Notes under the pieces: model-generated
Database searches by the model: none
Told to the model about the DNA's origin: nothing
The model's input: the letters and a program-made list of their open reading frames with translations, nothing else
Made by a program: the position numbers and the translations under genes
Assembly (NCBI RefSeq): GCF_009806575.1
Contig: NZ_CP047095.1
Location: forward strand, 1,926,001-1,990,000
Origin: Rossellomorea marisflavi
Lineage (GTDB): Bacteria > Bacillota > Bacilli > Bacillales > Bacillaceae_B
Reading direction: 5' to 3'
Length of the DNA: 64,000 bases
Shown: piece by piece, positions 26,916 through 35,600 of the stretch
Numbering within the stretch: the stretch's first letter is position 1
Layout of the letters: every line of letters begins with the position of its first letter

Positions 26916-28946
26916 ATGGAGATGAGTCAATACCTGGAAATATTTATAGAAGAAAGCAAAGAAAACCTTCAGGCGTGCAATGAACAGCTGCTGGCACTGG
27001 AGAAGCATCCGAATGATCTTTCGATTGTCAATGAGATCTTCCGCGCAGCTCATACACTTAAGGGAATGGCTGCAACGATGGGGTACGACGATCTAGCGAA
27101 TCTCACTCATAAGATGGAAAACGTCCTGGACGGAATCAGGAACGGTGTGCTGGCCGTGACACCCGGGATTTTGGATGTCGTGTTTCAGGCCGTGGACGAT
27201 CTGGAAGCAATGGTATTCTCCATTGCCGATGGCGGCGACGGCAAGCGGGATGTGTCAGATGTAGTCCGTTTATTGCAACAGATCGAGAGTGGAGATGCCC
27301 CAGGGACAGCAGCGGAACAGGAAGTGGCTGCAACGGCAACGGCCCTTCCCTCACGACTTACATATGAAGCGTACGAACAGACCGTGATCGAGGAAGCGAT
27401 CGAACAAGGCTTCAAATGCTTTGAAATCTCGGTTTCCCTTAGGGAAGACTGCCTCCTGAAGGCCGCGCGTGTATATATGGTATTCGAACTCCTTGAGAAA
27501 GACGGGGAAGTAATCAAGTCGGATCCTCCAGTAGATCAGCTGGAAGAAGAACGGTTTGATCGGGATTTCACGGTTTCGATCCTTACAATGGAATCGGCTG
27601 AAAGCATGGCCGGTAAAGTAGAGAGCGTTTCCGAGATTGACCGGGTGAGCATTTCTCCTATTGAGACGGGAACCTTCCGCAGTTCAGAAGACACCTTCAC
27701 GGAGCCTTCTCCTGAGAAAATTCAGCACGAGATTGTGGAGGAGTCAACTCCCCGGTTGAAGGAAGAGAATGCAGAAAACGTGAAGAAGGCTGCCCCTTCC
27801 TCAAAGACCATCAGGGTCAACATCGACAGGCTCGATATTCTGATGAATCTATTCGAGGAACTGGTCATCGACCGGGGAAGACTTGAGGAGATTTCCAAAC
27901 AATTCGATAATCCGGAACTGAATGAAACGGTTGAACGGATGACCAGGATCTCAGGCGACTTGCAATCCATCATCCTGAACATGAGGATGGTACCGGTGGA
28001 GACGGTATTCAACCGATTCCCCCGTATGGTACGTCAGCTCGCCAAGGATCTAGACAAGCAGATCGAACTGAAAATCGAAGGGGCTGAGACGGAGCTGGAC
28101 CGCACCGTCATCGATGAAATCGGTGACCCGCTCGTCCACTTGATCCGGAATGCCATTGATCACGGCATCGAGACCCCGGAAGTCAGAACGAAGCACGGAA
28201 AAGAGCCTTTTGGAACAGTCAAACTGAAAGCCTATCATAGCGGCAACCATGTGTTCATCGAACTGGAAGACGACGGGGCAGGAATCAATAAAGAAAAAGT
28301 CCTTCAAAAAGCCATTGATAAAGGCATTGTCTCCTCGGATCAGGCTCTGACGCTTTCTGACCGACAAATCTATGAGCTGATCCTTTCGTCAGGATTCTCA
28401 ACAGCGGAAAAGCTATCGGATATTTCCGGGCGTGGAGTAGGATTGGATGTTGTGAGATCTACGATCGAATCGCTTGGAGGTTCCATCACGATTGATTCGA
28501 CTGTCGGAGAGGGATCAAGATTTTCGATCCAGTTGCCCCTTACACTGTCCATCATCGCCGTCATGCTCGTCGATGTGAAGTCCGAAAAATATGCCATTCC
28601 TCTGTCGTCCATAATCGAAACGGCCATCATCAAAAAGGAAGATGTCCTCCACGCGCACAATCAAAAGGTGATCGATTTCAGGGGCAAGGTCGTTCCGCTA
28701 CTTTTCCTGGAAGAAGTATTCGAAGTCCCTTCTGAAGGGGATGAAGCCGATCAATATTCGATCGTACTCGTGCGAAAAGGCGAGAAGACGGCGGCACTGG
28801 TCGTCGATTCATTCATCGGGCAGCAGGAGGTCGTCCTGAAATCCCTTGGACATTATCTCAACGATATCTTCGCGATTTCCGGTGCCACCATTCTCGGAGA
28901 TGGGCAAGTGGCTTTGATCATCGATTGCAACGCATTAATCCATTAA
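26916..28946 (+). CDS. cheA: Chemotaxis sensor histidine kinase CheA
   Basis: CheA couples chemoreceptors to CheY, CheB and CheV phosphorylation. The 676-residue protein has all five domains in order: P1 Hpt with the phospho-accepting histidine in RAAHTLKGMAATMG (about residue 46), P2 (about 150-230), P3 dimerisation (from about 290, IRVNIDRLDILMNLFEELV), the P4 kinase with N box HLIRNAIDHGIE, G1 ELEDDGAGIN and G2 GRGVGLDVV, and P5 CheW-like (from about 540). The start ATG has GGGAG ten bases upstream. Length matches B. subtilis CheA (672). All motifs are intact although the preceding cheB appears broken. Confidence 0.97.
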   Translation: MEMSQYLEIFIEESKENLQACNEQLLALEKHPNDLSIVNEIFRAAHTLKGMAATMGYDDLANLTHKMENVLDGIRNGVLAVTPGILDVVFQAVDDLEAMVFSIADGGDGKRDVSDVVRLLQQIESGDAPGTAAEQEVAATATALPSRLTYEAYEQTVIEEAIEQGFKCFEISVSLREDCLLKAARVYMVFELLEKDGEVIKSDPPVDQLEEERFDRDFTVSILTMESAESMAGKVESVSEIDRVSISPIETGTFRSSEDTFTEPSPEKIQHEIVEESTPRLKEENAENVKKAAPSSKTIRVNIDRLDILMNLFEELVIDRGRLEEISKQFDNPELNETVERMTRISGDLQSIILNMRMVPVETVFNRFPRMVRQLAKDLDKQIELKIEGAETELDRTVIDEIGDPLVHLIRNAIDHGIETPEVRTKHGKEPFGTVKLKAYHSGNHVFIELEDDGAGINKEKVLQKAIDKGIVSSDQALTLSDRQIYELILSSGFSTAEKLSDISGRGVGLDVVRSTIESLGGSITIDSTVGEGSRFSIQLPLTLSIIAVMLVDVKSEKYAIPLSSIIETAIIKKEDVLHAHNQKVIDFRGKVVPLLFLEEVFEVPSEGDEADQYSIVLVRKGEKTAALVVDSFIGQQEVVLKSLGHYLNDIFAISGATILGDGQVALIIDCNALIH

Positions 28947-28959
28947 GGAGGTCTGCTCT

Positions 28960-29400
28960 ATGACCGAGGTCATGACAGAACAAACCAAACTGATCGTGTT
29001 TCAGCTTCATGATAAGGAATATGCTTTGGAAGTGGAAAATGTCCGCTCCATTGAAAAGTTGGAGCACATCACCCGGGTACCGAAAACACCGGAATATGTA
29101 AAGGGCGTCATCAATCTCAGGGGTGTAGTGACACCCATCGTCGACCTACGGGTGCGCTTCGGCCTTTCATCCGTTCAGGACACGGAACATACACGCGTCA
29201 TCATGGTCATTCTCGAGGACAAGGAAGTGGGGCTCATCGTCGATGCTGCAAACGACGTCCTCGATGTCCGCACAGAAGATATCGAAGACTCACCTGACGT
29301 GGCCGGTGTTCAGGAAGCGGATTATGTGGCGGGGGTTGTCAAATTGGATAAGAGGCTCTTGATCCTCCTTCACCTGGATAAGGTCCTACAGGCACTTTGA
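28960..29400 (+). CDS. cheW: Chemotaxis coupling protein CheW
   Basis: CheW bridges chemoreceptors and CheA in the signalling array. The 146-residue protein is a single CheW domain: LIVFQLHDKEYALEVENVRS, then HITRVPKTPEYVKGVINLRG, VTPIVDLRVRFG and a C-terminal DYVAGVVKLDKRLLILLHLD. AAGGAGG precedes the ATG. Length is close to B. subtilis CheW (156). It is 13 bases after cheA and is followed with one base of space by cheC. Confidence 0.96.
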   Translation: MTEVMTEQTKLIVFQLHDKEYALEVENVRSIEKLEHITRVPKTPEYVKGVINLRGVVTPIVDLRVRFGLSSVQDTEHTRVIMVILEDKEVGLIVDAANDVLDVRTEDIEDSPDVAGVQEADYVAGVVKLDKRLLILLHLDKVLQAL

Positions 29401-29401
29401 C

Positions 29402-30025
29402 GTGGAATACAACAACATTACAACAGGGCATCTGGACGTACTGAAGGAGATAGGGAATATCGGGGCGGGCCATGCAGCAACCTCCCTATCTTCCCTGCTT
29501 GATAAGAAGATCGATATGAAGGTTCCTGCAGTCGACATGGTGTCTTTTGATGAAATGACGGAGCTTGCGGGCGGGGCTGAAACGATTGTTGTCGGAATCT
29601 TTTTAAGGATCCAGGGAGAGGTAACGGGCAATATGTTCTTCCTTCTTCCTCTTGAACAGGCCACCCGCTATGTTCAAATCATGTTGAAGGACCCCTCCTA
29701 TACATTCCAGAAACCGCCTTATGAAGATATCGCCCTTTCTGCCATCCAGGAGCTCGGCAACATTGTAGCGGGCGCATATCTGTCTTCCCTATCCGACTTC
29801 ACGGGATTATCGATCCATCCTTCTGTGCCGGCCGTTTCGGTCGACATGGCAGGTGCCATGGTCGGGTACGGTCTTCTCGAGATATCGAGGGTCGGTGATC
29901 ATGCCCTCGTCATCGATACAGCCCTTAATGAAGAAGGGACAAAGGGCATCAAAGGGAACTTCTACCTTATTCTTGATCCTGAATCCTTCTCCATCGTTTT
30001 CAACTCGTTGGGAGTCGACGCGTGA
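29402..30025 (+). CDS. cheC: CheY-P phosphatase CheC
   Basis: CheC dephosphorylates CheY-P and, bound to CheD, takes part in adaptation. The 207-residue protein has two phosphatase motifs, LDVLKEIGNIGAGHAATSL and LSAIQELGNIVAGAYLSSL, each keeping the Glu and Asn pair used in catalysis. The start is a GTG one base after the cheW stop; there is no strong ribosome binding site, so coupling to cheW is likely. It overlaps cheD by four bases. Length equals B. subtilis CheC (209). Confidence 0.94.
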   Translation: MEYNNITTGHLDVLKEIGNIGAGHAATSLSSLLDKKIDMKVPAVDMVSFDEMTELAGGAETIVVGIFLRIQGEVTGNMFFLLPLEQATRYVQIMLKDPSYTFQKPPYEDIALSAIQELGNIVAGAYLSSLSDFTGLSIHPSVPAVSVDMAGAMVGYGLLEISRVGDHALVIDTALNEEGTKGIKGNFYLILDPESFSIVFNSLGVDA

Positions 30026-30519
30026 TGGGGACGGATTCGGTCGTCAAAGTAGGGATTGCCGAAATGAAACTCGTCAGGGGGACAGGTTCGATCCGAACGA
30101 CCGGGCTCGGGTCCTGTGTCGGTCTTGTCCTTTATGATGGACGGATCCATTTGGCGGGTATGGCCCACGTCATGCTTCCGGACTCATCCTTCACAAAAGA
30201 AACGACAGTCAATCCCGGCAAATATGCAGATCTGGCCATACCGGGTCTCGTAGACCTCATGAATCGACATGGTGCGGATCCTTCAAGACTCGTCTGCAAA
30301 ATGGCAGGCGGAGCTCAGATGTTCCAGGCGGCATCTGGGAGCGATATCATGCGAATCGGCCCGAGGAACGTGGAAGCAGTCAAAGAACAGCTGGACAGAC
30401 TGAATATCAGAATCATCGCTGAAGACCTCGGGGGCAATAAAGGAAGAACCATTGAATTTTTCCCTGAAACCGGAATGTTGCAAGTGAGGACGGTGTATGA
30501 AGGAACAAAGGAAATGTGA
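30022..30519 (+). CDS. cheD: Chemoreceptor glutamine deamidase CheD
   Basis: CheD deamidates receptor glutamines and is held by CheC-CheY-P as part of the Bacillus adaptation system. The 165-residue protein has the catalytic cysteine in TGLGSCVGLVLYD and the catalytic histidine in GMAHVMLPDS, with a Thr in KYADLAIPGL close by. GTG at 30022 and ATG at 30025 are both possible; GGGAG lies at 30010-30014. Length agrees with the family (166 in B. subtilis). The sigD ribosome binding site follows within 30 bases. Confidence 0.94.
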   Translation: MMGTDSVVKVGIAEMKLVRGTGSIRTTGLGSCVGLVLYDGRIHLAGMAHVMLPDSSFTKETTVNPGKYADLAIPGLVDLMNRHGADPSRLVCKMAGGAQMFQAASGSDIMRIGPRNVEAVKEQLDRLNIRIIAEDLGGNKGRTIEFFPETGMLQVRTVYEGTKEM

Positions 30520-30553
30520 GGACCAGGACGGGTCCTTGGAAAGGAGGGGTAAT

Positions 30554-31324
30554 ATGTCCCGACAACCGGATCGGAACGAAGAACAACCATACTGGGATAG
30601 ATGGATCCACAACCGAGATACAGAGGCAGGGGATATGCTCGTCAAGAAATATATGCCCCTTGTTTCATATCATGTTCAACGAATTTCAGTCGGCCTCCCG
30701 AAAAACGTTTCAAGAGAAGATATCAAAAGCCTTGGTCTTATGGGGCTATTGGATGCACTGCAAAAATTCGATCCCACGAGAGATCTCAAGTTCGATACAT
30801 ATGCCTCTTTCAGGGTCAGGGGAGCCATCCTCGATGGCCTCAGGAAAGAAGACTGGCTCCCTCGGTCCACAAGGGATAAGGCCAAGAAGATCGAAGCCAG
30901 GACAGTGGAACTCGAGCAATCCCTTTTACGCCATGTGACACCGGAAGAAGTCGCCGCGTCCCTTGAAATGACGACAGATGAAGTCTATCAGGCAGCCAAT
31001 GAGCATTTCTTTGCAAATGTCCTATCCATGGATGAACAGCTCTCGGCGGATGAAAGTGAATCTTCCTCCTTCTCTCTTAAGGATGAACGGGTCTTTTCAC
31101 CGGAGGAAGCGACCGTCAAACAAGAAAACATGGAAGAGCTTGAAAAAATGATTCTAAAACTATCAGAGAAAGAGCAGCTCGTGCTAAGCTTGTTTTACAA
31201 GGAAGAATTGACCTTGACGGAAATCGGTCATGTTATGAATTTATCCACATCGAGAATCTCGCAGATCCATTCAAAGGCCATTTTCAAGTTGAGGAATTTC
31301 CTGAAACCTGAAGCAGGGGGATGA
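30554..31324 (+). CDS. sigD: Motility and autolysin RNA polymerase sigma factor SigD
   Basis: SigD (sigma-28 family) directs transcription of flagellin, stators, chemoreceptors and autolysins. The 256-residue protein has region 2 (PLVSYHVQRISVGLP through GLMGLLDALQKFDP and FDTYASFRVRGAILDGLR), region 3 (VELEQSLLRHVTPEEVAASL) and region 4 (EKEQLVLSLFYKEELTLTEI and LSTSRISQIHSKAIFKLR). ATG at 30554 has the strong site AAGGAGGGG at 30541-30549; an in-frame GTG-type start upstream would lie inside cheD. Length matches B. subtilis SigD (254). Lying near the end of the long operon makes its level sensitive to transcript processivity. Confidence 0.96.
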   Translation: MSRQPDRNEEQPYWDRWIHNRDTEAGDMLVKKYMPLVSYHVQRISVGLPKNVSREDIKSLGLMGLLDALQKFDPTRDLKFDTYASFRVRGAILDGLRKEDWLPRSTRDKAKKIEARTVELEQSLLRHVTPEEVAASLEMTTDEVYQAANEHFFANVLSMDEQLSADESESSSFSLKDERVFSPEEATVKQENMEELEKMILKLSEKEQLVLSLFYKEELTLTEIGHVMNLSTSRISQIHSKAIFKLRNFLKPEAGG

Positions 31325-31328
31325 TAGG

Positions 31329-31598
31329 ATGACTCTCAAGGCGATCGAACTTCAGGTGGCGCTCCCGAGGACATTCGAAGCAGGGAAAGTGACGGAACAA
31401 GCGCAGCAGCTCGGTCAGTCAATCAATCATGGCGCATCCCTCGGGATGCAAAAGGAGACATATAAGCACCGCCATACGGTCAATCGTACGAAAGGAAAGG
31501 CTATCTTGGCACGCAGCGGGAAAGATCCCCTTTCGGATGATGGGAAACGGGAAGGGCATCATCCGTTCAAAGGAAAAGCGATCGATTACAGTGGATGA
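31329..31598 (+). CDS. Small conserved flagellar-operon protein of unknown function
   Basis: I do not know a function for this 89-residue protein. It begins MTLKAIELQVALPRTFEAGK, is strongly basic and hydrophilic in its second half (KHRHTVNRTKGKAILARSGK), and ends in HHPFKGKAIDYSG. I recall similar small proteins with a VALPRT start and an IDYSG end between sigD and swrB in other Bacillaceae, but B. subtilis lacks one there. The start ATG follows GCAGGGGGATGATAGG five bases after sigD. No signal peptide or membrane helix is visible. Coupling to sigD suggests a motility role; that is inference only. Confidence 0.7.
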   Translation: MTLKAIELQVALPRTFEAGKVTEQAQQLGQSINHGASLGMQKETYKHRHTVNRTKGKAILARSGKDPLSDDGKREGHHPFKGKAIDYSG

Positions 31599-31696
31599 TG
31601 GAAAGACTGTTCCGGAGGAGACCGGGGCAGTTTTTCCTTGTAGTGCCATTATGGAAGTGGAAAATGAAGAATGATAACAGGGAGATCCATTTATGA
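31595..31696 (+). CDS. Possible 33-residue basic small protein coupled to both neighbours
   Basis: A short reading frame starts with ATGATG at 31595, where its ATG overlaps the upstream stop as ATGA, and ends with TGA at 31694-31696, overlapping the swrB ATG as ATGA. The product begins MMERLFRRRPGQFFLVVPLW and is basic with a hydrophobic core (FFLVVPLW). There is no strong ribosome binding site, so translation would depend on coupling. It also fills the only gap between the two flanking genes. It could be chance; no homologue is known to me. Confidence 0.3.
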   Translation: MMERLFRRRPGQFFLVVPLWKWKMKNDNREIHL

Positions 31697-32130
31697 TGTT
31701 TTTAATTGTACTATCAATCTTATTGAATCTCGTGGCCCTCTTTGCCATCATCCTCCTATATGTCAGGCAGAACCGCCTCCTCGCCCTCGACAGCCAGCAA
31801 AAGAGAAGGGTGACAGAAATGGAGGAACTCATGTCTGCCTATATGGCGGAATTGAAGGAGGAGAATGATACCTTTCTGCGTTCCTTGGCAAATGATGTGC
31901 CGGCTGATGTGGAGAGTGTGACAGAGCCCCCATCCATGGTTCGAAAAAAGGCAATGGACGCTTATCAGTCGGCCCCGTCAATTGACCCGACGGATCAATC
32001 CGATGCAGCGGAACCCGATATAGTGAGGATGTACCGCGCGGGTGTTTCAATAGATGAAATCGCACGGGCCTCTGGCGTAGGAAAGACGGAAGTGGAGCTT
32101 TTCCTGAAGTTCAACAGGGATACCGAATAA
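31693..32130 (+). CDS. swrB: Swarming motility protein SwrB (YlxL)
   Basis: SwrB promotes activation of the flagellar type III export apparatus in B. subtilis and so raises SigD-dependent expression and swarming. The 145-residue protein has an N-terminal membrane helix (about residues 3-25: LIVLSILLNLVALFAIILLYV), a charged coiled-coil stalk with VTEMEELMSAYMAELKEEND, a variable linker, and a C-terminal helix-turn-helix-like block IVRMYRAGVSIDEIARASG then VGKTEVELFLKFN. The site AGGGAG precedes the ATG. It is the last gene of the fla/che operon, as in B. subtilis. Confidence 0.88.
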   Translation: MMFLIVLSILLNLVALFAIILLYVRQNRLLALDSQQKRRVTEMEELMSAYMAELKEENDTFLRSLANDVPADVESVTEPPSMVRKKAMDAYQSAPSIDPTDQSDAAEPDIVRMYRAGVSIDEIARASGVGKTEVELFLKFNRDTE

Positions 32131-32156
32131 TTTTCTCCTAAAATCGCATCAAGCCC

Positions 32157-32185
32157 TTGATTGGATAAAAGAGGTATGCTATAGT
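32157..32185 (+). promoter_or_regulatory. Strong sigma-A promoter of rpsB
   Basis: TTGATT (32157-32162), a 17-base spacer and TATAGT (32180-32185), with TG one base before the -10 (extended -10). It lies 27 bases after swrB and would give a leader of about 110 bases before rpsB. Confidence 0.75.
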
Positions 32186-32220
32186 ATTCATGGTGTGATT
32201 ACACACGTTTCCTGATTGAG

Positions 32221-32250
32221 GCAGATGGTGCTATTTTTAATAGTTTCTGC
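32221..32250 (+). promoter_or_regulatory. Hairpin in the rpsB leader
   Basis: GCAGA (32221-32225) pairs with TCTGC (32246-32250) and CTATT (32231-32235) with AATAG (32239-32243), with an asymmetric internal loop. Not followed by a T-run. It may be part of an S2 autoregulatory leader; that is inference from position. Confidence 0.4.
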
Positions 32251-32304
32251 TCCAAGATGATGGAGACGGAGGATAAAAACAAAAACCATTAGGAGGAACC
32301 ACAC

Positions 32305-33012
32305 ATGTCAGTCATTTCAATGAAACAATTGCTTGAAGCTGGTGTACACTTCGGACACCAAACTCGCCGTTGGAACCCTAAGATGAAGAGATACATCTTC
32401 ACAGAGCGTAACGGCATCTACATCATCGACCTTCAAAAAACCGTTAAAAAGGTTGAAGAAGCGTACAACTTCGTGAAAGAACTAGCTGGTAACGGCGGTA
32501 AAGTTCTTTTCGTAGGAACAAAAAAACAAGCGCAAGAATCTGTTAAAGATGAAGCAGAGCGCGCTGGTATGTACTACATCAACCAACGTTGGTTGGGTGG
32601 AACACTTACTAACTTCGAAACAATCCAAAAACGTATTTCACGTCTTAAGCAAATCGAAAAGATGGAAGAAGACGGTACGTTCGAAGTACTACCTAAGAAA
32701 GAAGTAGTACAACTGAAAAAAGAACACGAACGTCTTGTGAAATTCCTAGGCGGAATCAAAGATATGAACACGCTGCCTGATGCACTATTCATCATCGATC
32801 CTCGTAAAGAGCGTATCGCTGTTGCGGAAGCACGCAAGCTTAACATCCCTATCGTAGGTATCGTTGATACAAACTGTGATCCGGATGAAATCGATGTTGT
32901 CATCCCTGCGAATGATGACGCGATCCGTGCGGTTAAGCTTCTTACAGGAAAAATGGCAGATGCCATCCTTGAAGCGAAACAAGGTGAAGAAGCAGCTGTA
33001 GCAGCTGAGTAA
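32305..33012 (+). CDS. rpsB: 30S ribosomal protein S2
   Basis: S2 binds the 30S body-head junction near S1 or its equivalent and is assembled late. The 235-residue protein has the family blocks [40 protein letters not shown] and [19 protein letters not shown], plus the C-terminal [21 protein letters not shown] (about residues 188-208). A strong AGGAGG precedes the ATG. Codon choice is strongly biased (CGT, AAC, GAA, GTA), unlike the nearby flagellar genes, as expected for a highly expressed gene. It is followed by a terminator and then tsf. Confidence 0.98.
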   Translation: MSVISMKQLLEAGVHFGHQTRRWNPKMKRYIFTERNGIYIIDLQKTVKKVEEAYNFVKELAGNGGKVLFVGTKKQAQESVKDEAERAGMYYINQRWLGGTLTNFETIQKRISRLKQIEKMEEDGTFEVLPKKEVVQLKKEHERLVKFLGGIKDMNTLPDALFIIDPRKERIAVAEARKLNIPIVGIVDTNCDPDEIDVVIPANDDAIRAVKLLTGKMADAILEAKQGEEAAVAAE

Positions 33013-33017
33013 TGATG

Positions 33018-33058
33018 AAAAGGTGATAAGAGGGCTTACCCTTATCACCTTTTTTTAA
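33018..33058 (+). terminator. Terminator or attenuator between rpsB and tsf
   Basis: AAAGGTGATAAG and CTTATCACCTTT form a long stem around AGGGCTTACC, followed by seven T residues. I see no convincing promoter between here and tsf, so it probably allows partial read-through. Confidence 0.88.
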
Positions 33059-33069
33059 AGAGGAATCAG

Positions 33070-33106
33070 ACTATCTTTTATGGTAGTTCACTGCAGGGAA
33101 ACCTGC
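33070..33106 (+). promoter_or_regulatory. Two small hairpins in the tsf upstream region
   Basis: ACTATC (33070-33075) pairs with GGTAGT (33082-33087), and GCAGG (33093-33097) with CCTGC (33102-33106). They precede the AAGGAGG site of tsf. Function unknown. Confidence 0.35.
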
Positions 33107-33134
33107 GATAGATAATTTAAGGAGGAAACCCACT

Positions 33135-34016
33135 ATGGCAATTACTGCACAAATGGTTAAAGAACTTCGTGAAAAAACCGGCGCTGGAATGATGGACTGT
33201 AAAAAAGCGCTAACAGAAACTGGCGGAGATATGGAAAAAGCAATCGACTTCCTACGTGAAAAAGGAATCGCGAAAGCAGCTAAAAAAGCTGACCGTATCG
33301 CAGCTGAAGGTACAACGTTCATCGCAAGCGAAGGAAACACGGCAATCATCCTCGAAGTGAATGCTGAAACAGATTTCGTTGCGAAAAACGAAAACTTCCA
33401 AAACCTTGTTAAAGAACTGTCTGCTCACCTATTGGCTACCAAGCCTGCTTCCGTTGAAGAAGCAATGGATCAAAAAATGGAAAACGGTTCAGTTGTTAGT
33501 GAGTTCATCAATGCGGCAATCGCGAAAATCGGAGAGAAAATCACTCTTCGTCGCTTCGAAATCCGCACCAAAGATGACAATGCAGCGTTCGGTGAGTACC
33601 TCCACATGGGTGGACGCATCGCTGTTCTTGCTGTAGTGGAAGGTACGACTGATGCTGCTGTAGCAAAAGACGTTGCTATGCATGCTGCGGCTCTTAACCC
33701 TAAATACGTTTCACGTGATCAAGTGTCTGCTGAAGAAGTGGCGCATGAGCGTGAAGTTCTTAAACAACAAGCACTTAACGAAGGCAAACCTGAAAACATC
33801 GTTGAAAAAATGGTGGAAGGTCGCCTAAGCAAGTACTTCGAAGATATCTGTATCCTTGACCAGCCTTTCGTTAAGAATCCAGATCAAAAAGTACGTCAAT
33901 TCCTTGAATCTCACAAAGCGACCCTTACAGACTTCATCCGCTATGAAGTAGGGGAAGGCCTTGAGAAACGTCAAGAAAACTTCGCTGAAGAAGTTATGAG
34001 CCAAGTGAAGAAATAA
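33135..34016 (+). CDS. tsf: Translation elongation factor Ts
   Basis: EF-Ts is the guanine nucleotide exchange factor that recycles EF-Tu. The 293-residue protein starts [20 protein letters not shown] with the [12 protein letters not shown] family signature, then has the core subdomains with [20 protein letters not shown] and the C-terminal [20 protein letters not shown]. Length equals that of B. subtilis EF-Ts. AAGGAGG precedes the ATG. Codon use is strongly biased as in rpsB. It is preceded and followed by terminator hairpins. Confidence 0.98.
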   Translation: MAITAQMVKELREKTGAGMMDCKKALTETGGDMEKAIDFLREKGIAKAAKKADRIAAEGTTFIASEGNTAIILEVNAETDFVAKNENFQNLVKELSAHLLATKPASVEEAMDQKMENGSVVSEFINAAIAKIGEKITLRRFEIRTKDDNAAFGEYLHMGGRIAVLAVVEGTTDAAVAKDVAMHAAALNPKYVSRDQVSAEEVAHEREVLKQQALNEGKPENIVEKMVEGRLSKYFEDICILDQPFVKNPDQKVRQFLESHKATLTDFIRYEVGEGLEKRQENFAEEVMSQVKK

Positions 34017-34031
34017 TTAACCGATTCGCTG

Positions 34032-34062
34032 TAGGGAACACATCGTGTGTTCCCTATTTTTC
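34032..34062 (+). terminator. Terminator after tsf
   Basis: A perfect 11-bp stem, TAGGGAACACA (34032-34042) with TGTGTTCCCTA (34046-34056), TCG loop, then TTTTT. Only 32 bases separate it from pyrH and hold no room for a full promoter. Confidence 0.92.
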
Positions 34063-34094
34063 AAGAAAAATCTTATTTACATACGGAGGTTCCC

Positions 34095-34820
34095 ATGAGC
34101 GTTCCAAAATATAAACGTGTCGTGCTTAAATTAAGTGGAGAAGCCCTAGCCGGTGAAGACGGCTTCGGCATCAACCCGTCCGTGATCAAAAACGTGGCGG
34201 AAGATGTAAAGGAAATTGCCGAACTCGGTGTGGAAGTCGCAGTCGTCGTTGGCGGCGGAAACATCTGGAGAGGCAAAATCGGCAGTGAGATGGGTATGGA
34301 CCGGGCATCTGCCGACTATATGGGGATGCTCGCAACGGTTATGAACTCATTGGCCCTTCAGGACAGCCTGGAGCAGGTCGGTGTCGAAACGAGGGTTCAG
34401 ACTTCCATCGATATGCGTCAAGTAGCCGAACCATACATCAGAAGAAGGGCGATCCGCCACCTGGAGAAGAAGAGGGTAGTCATCTTTGCAGCCGGTACCG
34501 GTAACCCTTACTTCTCAACAGATACTACAGCGGCTCTACGTGCTGCAGAAATCGAAGCAGAAGTCATCCTGATGGCGAAGAACAATGTGGACGGCGTCTA
34601 TTCCGCCGATCCGATGAAGGATGCCAATGCCGTGAAATATGACAAGCTTTCATATCTTGATGTGTTGAAGGAAGGTTTGGCAGTCATGGATTCAACTGCT
34701 TCATCCCTATGTATGGACAATGATATACCGCTTATTGTATTCTCTATTATGGAAGATGGAAACATCAAAAAAGCCGTAACAGGCGAAAATATCGGTACAA
34801 TCGTAAGGGGGAAAGAATAA
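34095..34820 (+). CDS. pyrH: UMP kinase
   Basis: PyrH phosphorylates UMP to UDP in pyrimidine nucleotide synthesis and is allosterically controlled by UTP and GTP. The 241-residue amino-acid-kinase-fold protein has [50 protein letters not shown] and [22 protein letters not shown] at 34095 has GGAGGT directly upstream and matches the family start. The stop overlaps the frr ATG (TAATG). Length matches B. subtilis PyrH (240). Confidence 0.97.
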   Translation: MSVPKYKRVVLKLSGEALAGEDGFGINPSVIKNVAEDVKEIAELGVEVAVVVGGGNIWRGKIGSEMGMDRASADYMGMLATVMNSLALQDSLEQVGVETRVQTSIDMRQVAEPYIRRRAIRHLEKKRVVIFAAGTGNPYFSTDTTAALRAAEIEAEVILMAKNNVDGVYSADPMKDANAVKYDKLSYLDVLKEGLAVMDSTASSLCMDNDIPLIVFSIMEDGNIKKAVTGENIGTIVRGKE

Positions 34821-35377
34821 TGGCAGAAGCAATCATTTCAAACGCAAAAGAAAGAATGACTAAAGCAATCCAAACGTATTCACGTGAACTGGCGACAATC
34901 CGGGCGGGACGCGCGAACGCATCCCTTCTTGATAAGATCACCGTTGATTATTATGGTGCGCCTACACCGGTGAACCAACTGGCAGGTATCTCGATTCCTG
35001 AGGCCCGTATGCTTGTCATCCAACCTTATGATAAAACAGCATTGGGCGATATCGAGAAAGCGATCCTCAAATCCGATCTCGGCATCACCCCGAATAGCGA
35101 CGGGAATATCCTCCGCATCATCATTCCAGCTTTGACCGAAGAACGTCGTAAAGAACTGGTCAAACGCGTGAAAAAAGAAGCGGAAGATGCGAAAGTGGCC
35201 ATCCGTAACATTCGCCGTGATGCAAACGAAGAACTGAAGAAACAGGAAAAAGCGGGCGAGATCACGGAAGATGATCTTCGCAGCTACTCTGAAGATGTAC
35301 AGAAGGCAACGGATGAGAGCATTGTGAAGATTGATGGAATTGCAAAAGATAAAGAGCAGGAAATGCTAGAAGTATAA
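34820..35377 (+). CDS. frr: Ribosome recycling factor
   Basis: RRF, with EF-G, splits post-termination ribosomes. The 185-residue protein has the family core [32 protein letters not shown] (in residues about 25-56), then [25 protein letters not shown] sequence [18 protein letters not shown] and the C-terminal helix ending [10 protein letters not shown]. The ATG overlaps the pyrH stop, and GGGGGAAAG is the ribosome binding site. A terminator follows. Length equals B. subtilis Frr. Confidence 0.97.
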   Translation: MAEAIISNAKERMTKAIQTYSRELATIRAGRANASLLDKITVDYYGAPTPVNQLAGISIPEARMLVIQPYDKTALGDIEKAILKSDLGITPNSDGNILRIIIPALTEERRKELVKRVKKEAEDAKVAIRNIRRDANEELKKQEKAGEITEDDLRSYSEDVQKATDESIVKIDGIAKDKEQEMLEV

Positions 35378-35387
35378 TGCAAGAGTA

Positions 35388-35428
35388 CCGCCGACCTCAA
35401 AGCGAAACCCGCTTGGTCGGCTTTTTTT
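35388..35428 (+). terminator. Rho-independent terminator of pyrH-frr
   Basis: GCCGACC pairs with GGTCGGC, extended inside by AAGCG with CGCTT, followed by seven T residues. Confidence 0.92.
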
Positions 35429-35489
35429 ACACTACATAATGATCGATCACCCACCGGCTTCCCTTGGATCTTTTCCCTTGAAAAATATC

Positions 35490-35518
35490 TGAACAGGATT
35501 GGCAGGGAATGGTATAAT
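35490..35518 (+). promoter_or_regulatory. Promoter upstream of uppS
   Basis: TATAAT at 35513-35518 is a perfect -10 with an extended TGG before it; a weak -35 TGAACA lies 17 bases upstream at 35490-35495. A second possible extended -10, TGTTATGAT, ends at 35558. Confidence 0.6.
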
Positions 35519-35600
35519 CGAATTTCATGGAGATATCTTTTGTGATTTTTGTTATGATAGTAGAGGTAAATATTTTTAGGATTGTTGGTGGAGGATTTTT

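Noticed and set aside
31429..31674. An 81-codon frame overlapping the small protein after sigD.
   Set aside because: It overlaps a frame with a better ribosome binding site and family-like ends; its composition looks out of frame.
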